A stretch of DNA of 64,000 nucleotides from Dyadobacter sp. SG02 (GTDB lineage: Bacteria > Bacteroidota > Bacteroidia > Cytophagales > Spirosomataceae). Location: contig NZ_FNYL01000001.1 of NCBI RefSeq assembly GCF_900109045.1, positions 663,913 to 727,912 on the forward strand, in the 5' to 3' direction. This document shows positions 1 through 6,962 of the stretch, in pieces. The notes under the pieces are model-generated. The model worked only from the letters and a program-made list of their open reading frames with translations. It had not been told where the DNA came from and made no database searches. Position numbers and translations under genes: made by a program. Position 1 is the stretch's first letter, and each line of letters opens with the position of its first letter.

Positions 1-17
1 CGCCACAACCCAACCAA

Positions 18-76
18 CCCAAGGCTTAAGCCTTGGGCTTAGCACGTCTCCCCAACGACAGGCTTTAGCCAAAGCC
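18..76. repeat. Two palindromes downstream of the Y1 transposase gene
   Basis: Positions 18-37 are a perfect 20-bp palindrome (CCCAAGGCTTAAGCCTTGGG). Positions 61-76 form a second hairpin, GGCTTT-agcc-AAAGCC. Both lie just 3' of the minus-strand transposase gene. Y1 transposases of the IS200/IS605 and RAYT groups act on single-stranded hairpins, so these are candidate substrates (REP-like or IS-end hairpins). They could equally be terminator-like hairpins of the transposase gene or of a gene left of the window. Confidence 0.45.
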
Positions 77-174
77 CTCACCCGGACCGAGGCCCCAGCA
101 CCCTCTCCCGAGCCAGATAACTTCATGCTCCAATTCCACTGGCTATCAGCGTAGGTTCCGGCCCGGCTCCTGCG

Positions 175-612
175 TCACTCCATGTCCTGACCATCATACC
201 CGATTCCCTTCGCAAAAGCCTCGAACTCCTCCCGAAAGCTCCGCTTTCCATGATGTGCCTGCTGATTGTCGATATACCTTCTAACAAAAGGAAGCCTGCT
301 TTCACTGACGGAGGCTGCAAAGTATTTATCGCCCCATTCGAAATTGCCTGACACCAATTTCATTTTGTTGGCCCAGAAAGCGCTTTCACCTTTCAAAAGC
401 TGCATTTGTTTCGATATTCCATAGTCACTTTTTAGCAGCATCAGGACATGGATGTGATCGTGATGGCCATTGATCCGGTCAATGTGTATTTCTTTAAATT
501 TTGCATTTTCACGGATATGCCGGCAAAGTTGCGCCAGGACTGGCGGTTGTAAAACGGGTTGTCTGTGCTTGGTCGCCCAAACAGCGTGTATCCAGATTTT
601 TACGTAAGACAT
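175..612 (-). CDS. Y1 (HUH) transposase, IS200/IS605 TnpA-like or RAYT-like
   Basis: This 145-residue protein has the layout of a Y1 single-strand transposase. The metal-binding HUH pair is H53-x-H55 in the local sequence GHHDHIHVLM. A likely catalytic tyrosine is Y113 in RRYIDNQQ, in the helix before the C-terminus, followed by H120-H121. Family members nick and join single-stranded DNA at hairpins through a 5'-phosphotyrosine. The length is normal and there is no frameshift, so the gene may be active. No tnpB is adjacent, and the flanks do not show a clear complete IS with two matching ends. A domesticated REP-associated transposase is therefore as likely as an IS. The ATG at 612 is the only sensible start. 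Confidence 0.85.
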   Translation of the reverse strand: MSYVKIWIHAVWATKHRQPVLQPPVLAQLCRHIRENAKFKEIHIDRINGHHDHIHVLMLLKSDYGISKQMQLLKGESAFWANKMKLVSGNFEWGDKYFAASVSESRLPFVRRYIDNQQAHHGKRSFREEFEAFAKGIGYDGQDME

Positions 613-737
613 TGGTATACGGGATTGGCAGTGAATTATTAATGACTGTCATTGATACGTAAGAATCCCGAAAAGGTCACACCTTGTAGAATACCGCCGC
701 AGTTCACATTCATTAAACCCAATACCCATCATACGCA

Positions 738-770
738 ACGCGCACCCGGAGGAAGGCTCCGGGTGCGCGT
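738..770 (-). terminator. Strong hairpin 3' of the DUF3820 gene, probable terminator
   Basis: Arms 738-751 and 757-770 are perfectly complementary over 14 bp (core GCACCCGGAG / CTCCGGGTGC) with a 5-nt loop. The hairpin lies about 25 bp beyond the stop of the minus-strand pncB-DUF3820 pair. There is no clear T-run on either side, so termination is inferred from stem strength and position. Confidence 0.55.
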
Positions 771-793
771 GTTTACGTGTGTCAGAAATGAAG

Positions 794-1027
794 CTATGCC
801 ACCTTCCGCAAGCCCTGGATCAAGGACTCCAACCCGTTCATCTTGACTTCCAGCATCGTGCCTAGCAGCATACCGAGCTTTCCGGATGGGAAACCCTCGC
901 GGTAGAACCATTCGAGGTAAGAAACGGGGAGGTCGGCAATGACCCAATCCTTGTATTTGCCAAAAGGCATTTTGTAGTTGATCAGATCTTTGAGGATCTC
1001 GCTGTTCGGATGTGTTAACTCTTGCAT
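794..1027 (-). CDS. DUF3820 family protein
   Basis: A 77-residue cytoplasmic protein with the DUF3820 signature: MPFGKYKDWVIADLP followed by SYLEWFYREGFP (residues about 20-48). The family is small and widespread in bacteria. One member was described as a quorum-sensing-regulated virulence factor, but the biochemical role is not settled. The gene starts 10 bp after the pncB stop on the same strand, so the two are probably co-transcribed. No catalytic residues can be assigned. Confidence 0.8.
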   Translation of the reverse strand: MQELTHPNSEILKDLINYKMPFGKYKDWVIADLPVSYLEWFYREGFPSGKLGMLLGTMLEVKMNGLESLIQGLRKVA

Positions 1028-1037
1028 ACTAAGTATT

Positions 1038-2507
1038 TCACGCCTCGTTGCCGGCGCGAAGTTTAAAAATCAAGTTGGTTTTTAAATCAAATAAATCCTT
1101 TTCAAGCCCTACCGGATAGGTATGCGGGTTTACAAATCGTTTAATTCCCTTATAAAAACGTGCCAGCTGCTCTTGCGAACGCTTTCGCGTATCGTGAACG
1201 GAAGGCAATTTGTAAATCAGCTGACCTTTCGCGAAAACGGGGACGAGCAAATCCTCATAATGCACTGACTCCTCGAACGACCTATTTTTGGTAAAATCAT
1301 ACGGGTCGACCATGGTTGCTTTACCGATCAGCGGTGTTTCGGTATTGAATATCATATCCGAAACAAACCCGCTCGCATCCCTGAACCTGCGAACCTGCTG
1401 AATACCAGGCGTCGACACCTTGATCGCCTGCTCAGATAATTTCAATTTATAATCCCACTCACCCGAGTCGGCACGAATGGCTGCAAGCTTGAAAACGCCG
1501 CCCAATGCGGGCTGGTCAAATGCCGTGACGAGTTTTGTACCGATTCCCCACACATTTATTTTCGCGCCCTGGATTTTGAGGCTGTCCATAATGTACTCAT
1601 CGAGGTCGTTGCTGGCCACAATACTGGTTTTTTCAAACCCGGCTTCGTCCAGGATTTTCCTCGCTTCGATACTCAGGTACGCAAGGTCACCCGAATCGAG
1701 GCGAATCCCGGATAAGTCGTGCCCGTTCGCGCGCAGCTGCTTCCCTACTTCCACAGCGTGCCGCACACCATTCAGCGAATCGTAAGTATCCACCAGCAGA
1801 GTGACATTGTTGGGCATGTGCTTCGCATAGGTTTCAAAAGCTTCCAGTTCGTTGTCGAACGACATGACCCAGCTGTGCGCGTGGGTGCCTTTCACGGGAA
1901 TATCATACAATTTGCCCGCCAGTACATTGGAAGTAGCATCAAACCCGCCGATATAGGCCGCACGGCTTGCCGTTACGCCCCCGTCGGGCCCTTGCGCGCG
2001 GCGCAGGCCGAATTCGAGCAATGCGTCGTCCTTCGCGATCAATCGCATACGGGCGGCTTTGGTAGCTACGAGGGATTGGAAATTGATGAGGTTCAAAAGC
2101 GGTGTTTCCAGCAGCTGGCATTGCAAAATAGGCCCCTGAATGCGGAGCAACGGCTCATTGGGAAAAACCACGGTACCTTCCGGAATGGCGTCAATACTGC
2201 ATTGTAGCTCTAATTTGCGAAGGTAATCGATGAAACCATCGTCGAAAAGCTGCTTGCCGTCGCCGCCGGTGAGCGAAGCGATGTAGGAAAGGTCTTCTTC
2301 ATTGAAACGGTATTCCTGCAAGTATTCGATTACGCTGCTGAGCCCGCATGCAACGGTAAATCCGCCCTGGAAAGGGTGTTTTCTGAAATAGAGATTAAAA
2401 ACCGCCTCTTGCTCTGCCTTCCCCGATTTCCAATAGCCGTAAGCCATGGTGAGCTGGTACAGGTCTGTAAGAAGGCTCATCGAAGTGTCGTAAAGCTGGT
2501 TGATCAT
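1038..2507 (-). CDS. pncB: Nicotinate phosphoribosyltransferase
   Basis: 489 residues, the usual length of the long PncB form. It converts nicotinate, PRPP and ATP to nicotinate mononucleotide in the Preiss-Handler NAD salvage pathway. Visible family marks are the N-terminal LLTDLYQLTMAYGYWK, the segment GTHAHSWVMSF with the conserved histidine region (residues about 208-218), RLDSGDLAYLS (about 270-280), and SNDLDEYIMDSL, followed by WGIGTKLVTA. The ATG at 2507 is used; the in-frame alternatives lie inside the conserved N-terminus. It is first in a minus-strand pair with the DUF3820 gene. The region between it and glyS holds an octamer repeat hairpin, which suggests separate transcription from glyS. 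Confidence 0.95.
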   Translation of the reverse strand: MINQLYDTSMSLLTDLYQLTMAYGYWKSGKAEQEAVFNLYFRKHPFQGGFTVACGLSSVIEYLQEYRFNEEDLSYIASLTGGDGKQLFDDGFIDYLRKLELQCSIDAIPEGTVVFPNEPLLRIQGPILQCQLLETPLLNLINFQSLVATKAARMRLIAKDDALLEFGLRRAQGPDGGVTASRAAYIGGFDATSNVLAGKLYDIPVKGTHAHSWVMSFDNELEAFETYAKHMPNNVTLLVDTYDSLNGVRHAVEVGKQLRANGHDLSGIRLDSGDLAYLSIEARKILDEAGFEKTSIVASNDLDEYIMDSLKIQGAKINVWGIGTKLVTAFDQPALGGVFKLAAIRADSGEWDYKLKLSEQAIKVSTPGIQQVRRFRDASGFVSDMIFNTETPLIGKATMVDPYDFTKNRSFEESVHYEDLLVPVFAKGQLIYKLPSVHDTRKRSQEQLARFYKGIKRFVNPHTYPVGLEKDLFDLKTNLIFKLRAGNEA

Positions 2508-2625
2508 TTCGCTTCGGATTGGTGTTCTAAAAGCCGCGTAGTTACTAAATAATCGGCATTATAGCTACCAATACTGATTTACCAGCCCGATAATCGACCG
2601 AAAGGGGAGATGGCTGCAAAACAGC

Positions 2626-2682
2626 GAATGAGTGAATGAGGAGAATATTAACTCATTCACTCATTCACTCATTCACTCATTC
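2626..2682. repeat. Octamer tandem repeat forming a hairpin
   Basis: Four exact tandem copies of ACTCATTC occupy 2651-2682. The inverted sequence GAATGAGTGAATGAG occupies 2626-2640 and pairs perfectly over 15 bp with 2652-2666 across an 11-nt A/T-rich loop. The element lies 16 bp beyond the glyS stop and may serve as its terminator. Copy number is likely to vary between strains, because exact short tandem repeats slip. Confidence 0.85.
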
Positions 2683-2698
2683 AAAATTAACAATCACC

Positions 2699-4183
2699 TC
2701 AGATCGCTTCGAGAATTCGCTCGATAGCCACCTGATAACCGATTTTTTCCTTTAATTCACTGATATGGACGCGTTCCTGCTCCATCGAATCGCGGTGACG
2801 AATAGTAACGGTGTCGTCTTCCATCGTCTGGTAATCCACCACGATACAGAACGGCGTTCCGATCAGGTCCTGGCGGGTGTAACGCTTACCGATGGCCGCA
2901 TTGTCGTCGTAAACCGTACGGAATGACGATTTGAGCGAGTTGGCCAGTGTCTGCGCTTTTTCTGCCAGACCATCCTTTTTAACCAACGGCAACACCGCCG
3001 CTTTGAACGGCGCCAATGCCGGGTGCAGTTTCAGGAAAGTACGTTCCTTCGCGCTATCGCCCTCGCCTACCGATTCTACTGTATAAGCATTGCAGAATGT
3101 AGCGAGGAAAAGGCGGTCGGCGCCCACCGACGTTTCCACTACATAAGGAATATAGTTACCGTACGGCTTGCCATTCTCGTCCAGATCGGCATCGAAGTAC
3201 TGTTGTTTTTTCTTCGAAAGCTCCTGGTGGTTGCGCAAATCGAAATCGGAACGGGAATGGATACCCTCGATTTCGCGGAAGCCGAAGGGGAATTCAAACT
3301 CGATGTCCACGGCCGCTTTCGCATAATGCGCGAGTTTTTCGTGGTCGTGGTATTTCAGCTTTTCAGCAGGCAGGCCTATCGCCTTGTGAAATTTCATCCT
3401 TCCCTCTTTCCATTTGTCGTACCATTCTTCCTCAGTACCAGGGCGCACGAAGAATTGCATTTCCATCTGTTCGAACTCGCGCATACGGAAGATGAACTGG
3501 CGCGCGACGATTTCGTTACGGAATGCTTTACCGATCTGCGCAATACCGAAAGGCACCTTCATACGGCCGCTTTTCTGTACATTCAGGAAGTTCACGAAAA
3601 TACCTTGTGCGGTTTCCGGACGAAGGTAAATCATATTGGCATCCTCGGCCACAGACCCTACCTGCGTGCTGAACATCAGGTTAAACTGGCGAACTTCCGT
3701 CCAATTGCTCGTACCCGACACCTGGCATTTGATACCTTCGGAAATGATCAGTTCGCGAACACCATTCAGATCTTCCGCGCTGAGCAAACGGCCCATTTCA
3801 GCGAGCAATGCTTTTGCTTTTTCGGGCTCACCGTCTTTTTCATATTGTTCTGCCTTGCCTTCCAGGAGCTGGTCGGCGCGGTAGCGTTTTTTGGAATCCT
3901 TATTGTCGATCATCGGATCGTTGAAGCCGTCGACGTGGCCGGATGCTTTCCAGGTAAGCGGGTGCATGAAAATCGCCGCGTCGATGCCGACGATATTGTC
4001 GTTCAGCTGCGTCATAGCCTTCCACCAAGCGGCTTTCAGGTTGTTTTTCAGTTCAACACCGTTCTGACCATAATCGTAAACGGCTTGTAATCCATCATAT
4101 ATTTCGGAAGACGGGAATACAAAACCGTATTCCTTCGCGTGCCCAACAATGTCTTGCAGAGAGGTAGCAGGTGCCTGGCTCAT
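2699..4183 (-). CDS. glyS: Glycine--tRNA ligase, single-chain class II type
   Basis: 494 residues. This is the alpha-2 single-chain glycyl-tRNA synthetase rather than the GlyQ/GlyS two-subunit form. The N-terminus shows the family segment HAKEYGFVFPSSEIYDGLQAVYDYG in two parts (AKEYGFVFPSSE, then GLQAVYDYGQNG). Class II motif 2 is at KAFRNEIVARQFIFRMREFEQ (FRNE and REFEQ are diagnostic). The C-terminal anticodon-binding domain begins near LAPFKAAVLPLV and includes the YDDNAAIGKRY stretch. It charges tRNA-Gly and is expected to be essential and single copy. The gene stands alone on the minus strand, with a 273-bp divergent region towards the permease at 4457. Confidence 0.96.
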   Translation of the reverse strand: MSQAPATSLQDIVGHAKEYGFVFPSSEIYDGLQAVYDYGQNGVELKNNLKAAWWKAMTQLNDNIVGIDAAIFMHPLTWKASGHVDGFNDPMIDNKDSKKRYRADQLLEGKAEQYEKDGEPEKAKALLAEMGRLLSAEDLNGVRELIISEGIKCQVSGTSNWTEVRQFNLMFSTQVGSVAEDANMIYLRPETAQGIFVNFLNVQKSGRMKVPFGIAQIGKAFRNEIVARQFIFRMREFEQMEMQFFVRPGTEEEWYDKWKEGRMKFHKAIGLPAEKLKYHDHEKLAHYAKAAVDIEFEFPFGFREIEGIHSRSDFDLRNHQELSKKKQQYFDADLDENGKPYGNYIPYVVETSVGADRLFLATFCNAYTVESVGEGDSAKERTFLKLHPALAPFKAAVLPLVKKDGLAEKAQTLANSLKSSFRTVYDDNAAIGKRYTRQDLIGTPFCIVVDYQTMEDDTVTIRHRDSMEQERVHISELKEKIGYQVAIERILEAI

Positions 4184-4318
4184 TCTATTCGTTTAAAATC
4201 AATAAGAAAAAAGACTATTAAATCCATCAAAATCATGAATTTGGCAAAATTAGGGATTTTGACGGCATTGCGCATTGGTACCGCGCCGGAAATCCGGTCT
4301 TAATTTTTCATTAACCCG

Positions 4319-4354
4319 CGTGCGCCGCTGAACAGGAATGTCCGTTAGCGAACA
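4319..4354 (+). promoter_or_regulatory. Paired dyads upstream of permease 4457, candidate enhancer-binding sites
   Basis: The promoter-proximal site, TGTCCGTTAGCGAACA (4339-4354), matches TGTCCG-N4-CGGACA with one mismatch. A weaker site, CGTGCGCCGCTGAACA (4319-4334), lies upstream with its centre 20 bp away. The same pair is seen at 18046-18082 and 58780-58815. Sites spaced by two helical turns far upstream of a start are typical of NtrC-type activators. The link to such an activator is inference; none is encoded in the window. Confidence 0.5.
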
Positions 4355-4407
4355 TCAGAATGGGCATTTTTTAGCATAATCAGCTAGTAATCAAGCAAAA
4401 ATTCCAT

Positions 4408-4422
4408 TGGCATATAATTTAT
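4408..4422 (+). promoter_or_regulatory. Candidate -24/-12-like promoter element
   Basis: TGGCATATAATTTAT begins 53 bp after the proximal dyad of the 4319-4354 pair, and the start codon follows at 4457. TGGCA matches the sigma-54 -24 element. The expected -12 TTGC is not present (TTAT at that position), so the assignment rests on the same spacing recurring at 18136 and 58725. Confidence 0.35.
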
Positions 4423-4456
4423 TCAGTTAATGGCACTGACTAACAAACCTTGACTT

Positions 4457-6856
4457 ATGCTATTCAACTACCTTAAAATATCGATCAGGAACTTCCGCAA
4501 GCAGCGGTTGTTCAGCGGGCTGAACATCCTGGGACTCGGGATCGGCATCGCGGCCGTGTGGCTCATGGTGCTATACGTGGCCGACGAGCTTAGCTACGAC
4601 CGCTTCCACGCCAAATCCGACCGCATTTTCCGCCTTACGCAGGAAGCCGAATGGGCCACCGGTAGTTTCAAACTCGCCCCTACTTCGGCGCCATTCGCGC
4701 CGGCATTGCAAAACGAATATCCCGAAATCGAGAAAACCGTACGTATCAGCGCCGAGGGTGGCGGCAAGATCCGGTTCGGCGAAAAACAGGTCGATGCGCA
4801 AGATATCTTTTTCACAGACGCGTCAGTATTCGACGTATTCTCTTATCCATTCCTTTACGGCAATCCTGCGACGGCCCTCGTCGAACCCCAAAAAATCGTC
4901 CTGACCAAGACCCTGGCCGCCCGCATATTTGGCGACGCCTCCAAAGCAGTGGGACAAACCGTCTTTTTTTCCAATAATTATCCCAATGTCGTTACGGGCG
5001 TTATCGAAGACGTCCCTGTCAATTCCCACCTGAATTTCAGCGCATTACGTTCACTTCCCAAAGATTACACCAGCGACTGGCAGGCCGGGGATATTTACAC
5101 TTACCTCCTCTTAAAAGAAGGCACCGACGCGAAGAAGCTCGAAGCCAAGTTTCCCGCCTTTTACACCAAATACCTGCAAAAACAGATGGGTAATGCAGCT
5201 TACCACATGATTCTGCAACCGCTGACGTCCATTCACCTGCATTCCATGCATCTGGAATACGAGATCGGCACCAAGGGTAATATTAAAACGGTTTACATTT
5301 TCTCCGCAATCGCATTACTGATCCTGATCATTGCCTGCATTAACTATATGAACCTTTATACGGCCCGCTCGCTCAAACGTGTGCGCGAGGTGGGCGTGCG
5401 CAAGGCCATTGGCTCGCAGCGTTTTCAGTTGATCGGCCAGTTTCTGACGGAATCCTTCATGATGACGATCGTGGCCGGTTTCGTAGGTTTCTTGTTAGCC
5501 AAAACGGCATTACCTTTTTTCAACCGGTTGGCAGAAAAATCATTAAGCCTTGATTTTCAGAACAATAATATACTCACATTCGGTATTGCTGCCGGATTCC
5601 TGCTGTTGATCGGCCTTTTGAGCGGCCTCTACCCTGCCTTGATGCTCTCGGGTTACCGGCCGGTTATTGCATTGAAAGGGCAGTTGGGCAGTCACACGGG
5701 CGGAGCGGGGTTCCGGCAATCGCTGGTCGTGTTCCAGTTTGCCGCTACGGTGGTCATGATTGCCTGCTCGGGCATTGTATACCGGCAAATCCGCTATGTC
5801 AATCATAAAGACCTGGGTTTCAATAAAGAACAGGTTCTTACCTTTCATATCGATAAAAACGAAGTCCGTACGCAGGTGGGCGCATTGAAGGAGAAACTAG
5901 GGCAAAACCCGGTCATCGAAAGCGCCGCAGCCGCCAGTAATCCCATCGGTAACAACGGCATTGGTTCTACCTCCCTTTTTGTAGAAACCAACAACGGCGA
6001 AATTGCTTCGACCCCGCAAATGACGCAACGCTTTATGGCCGACGCCGATTACCTGCGCACGATGGAGATCAAACTGCTGCAAGGCCGTGATTTTGTCAAA
6101 AACTCTCCTGCCGACCTGGCCGGTTCGGTTCTTGTGAATGAAACATTGGTTAAAAAACAGGGTTGGGCAAATCCGATCGGAAAAAGAATGCGCTACCCTG
6201 CCGATAAAGATGGTAATGCAACGGAACTGACCGTTGTCGGTGTAACCAGGGATTTTCACATTTATTCGCTGCAACACAAGATCGAGCCGCTGGTAATCCA
6301 GCTCGCGCCTCCTCAGGAGCAGGACAATATGTACGTGCGCATCAACGCCGCCAAAACACCCGAAGCGCTCGCCTATATCAGCCAGGTTTACAAGACTTTC
6401 GATTCCGAGGCACGCCCTGAATTCCAATTTCTCGACGAAAATTTTGCCAAACAATACCAGGCGGAGCAACGCCAGGGCAATGTATTGCTGGCATTTGCCA
6501 TACTGGCCATTCTGATTGCCTGTCTCGGTCTGTTCGGACTGGCAGCATTTGCCGCCGAGGCGCGCACGAAGGAGATCGGTGTCCGCAAAGTGCTCGGTGC
6601 CAGCATTCAGGATGTGGTGCTGATGTTATCAAAAGATTTTGTCAAACTCGTGCTCGTCGCCATTGCCATCGGCACGCCCGTCGCCGTTTACACGATGAAC
6701 AAATGGCTTCAAAACTTCGAATACCGCGAAACGCTGTCTTGGTGGGTCTTCGCCCTGGCCGGTATCATCGCCATCGTCATCGCACTCGCAACCGTCAGTT
6801 CGCAGGCATTGAAATCGGCGTTGACTAACCCTGTTAAAGCGTTGCGGGCGGAATAG
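4457..6856 (+). CDS. MacB/FtsX-type ABC transporter permease, 799 aa
   Basis: Inner-membrane permease of the MacB/FtsX superfamily in its duplicated Bacteroidota form. TM1 is at about 20-41, followed by DELSYDRFH. A periplasmic MacB_PCD domain covers about 45-275. TM segments follow at about 279-299, 332-352, 374-395 and 422-443. A second periplasmic domain spans about 445-670, and three C-terminal TMs finish the protein. The coupling-helix signature appears twice: EVGVRKAIGS near 311 and EIGVRKVLGAS near 707. Such permeases work as mechanotransmitters with a separate ATPase, moving lipoproteins, peptides or drugs from the periplasm; the substrate is unknown here. No ATPase is adjacent. It is the first of three same-strand permeases and carries the paired upstream dyads. 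Confidence 0.9.
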   Translation: MLFNYLKISIRNFRKQRLFSGLNILGLGIGIAAVWLMVLYVADELSYDRFHAKSDRIFRLTQEAEWATGSFKLAPTSAPFAPALQNEYPEIEKTVRISAEGGGKIRFGEKQVDAQDIFFTDASVFDVFSYPFLYGNPATALVEPQKIVLTKTLAARIFGDASKAVGQTVFFSNNYPNVVTGVIEDVPVNSHLNFSALRSLPKDYTSDWQAGDIYTYLLLKEGTDAKKLEAKFPAFYTKYLQKQMGNAAYHMILQPLTSIHLHSMHLEYEIGTKGNIKTVYIFSAIALLILIIACINYMNLYTARSLKRVREVGVRKAIGSQRFQLIGQFLTESFMMTIVAGFVGFLLAKTALPFFNRLAEKSLSLDFQNNNILTFGIAAGFLLLIGLLSGLYPALMLSGYRPVIALKGQLGSHTGGAGFRQSLVVFQFAATVVMIACSGIVYRQIRYVNHKDLGFNKEQVLTFHIDKNEVRTQVGALKEKLGQNPVIESAAAASNPIGNNGIGSTSLFVETNNGEIASTPQMTQRFMADADYLRTMEIKLLQGRDFVKNSPADLAGSVLVNETLVKKQGWANPIGKRMRYPADKDGNATELTVVGVTRDFHIYSLQHKIEPLVIQLAPPQEQDNMYVRINAAKTPEALAYISQVYKTFDSEARPEFQFLDENFAKQYQAEQRQGNVLLAFAILAILIACLGLFGLAAFAAEARTKEIGVRKVLGASIQDVVLMLSKDFVKLVLVAIAIGTPVAVYTMNKWLQNFEYRETLSWWVFALAGIIAIVIALATVSSQALKSALTNPVKALRAE

Positions 6857-6868
6857 CGCCTTCGGCCC

Positions 6869-6949
6869 GACCACGGACGATAGACCATGGGTCCATTGTT
6901 AATGAATGATTAATTAAAAACAACGGTCTATGGTCGTCCGTCCATGGTC
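6869..6949. repeat. Inverted heptamer-repeat element between permease genes
   Basis: The left arm 6869-6896 reads as four heptamers (GACCACG, GACGATA, GACCATG, GGTCCAT). The right arm 6922-6949, read on the minus strand, is GACCATG, GACGGAC, GACCATA, GACCGTT. A 25-bp A/T-rich spacer separates the arms. The same design recurs at 62807-62896. It fills nearly the whole 106-bp gap between two permease genes. Confidence 0.75.
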
Positions 6950-6962
6950 AAAATAAGCGCCA

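Noticed and set aside
175..612. Complete IS200/IS605 insertion sequence
   Set aside because: I could not find matching left and right ends or a tnpB gene; only the transposase gene and nearby palindromes are supported.
3023..4090. Long open frame of 355 codons antisense to glyS
   Set aside because: It is the mirror of a strongly conserved gene, its translation has no family character, and no promoter or start signal supports it.
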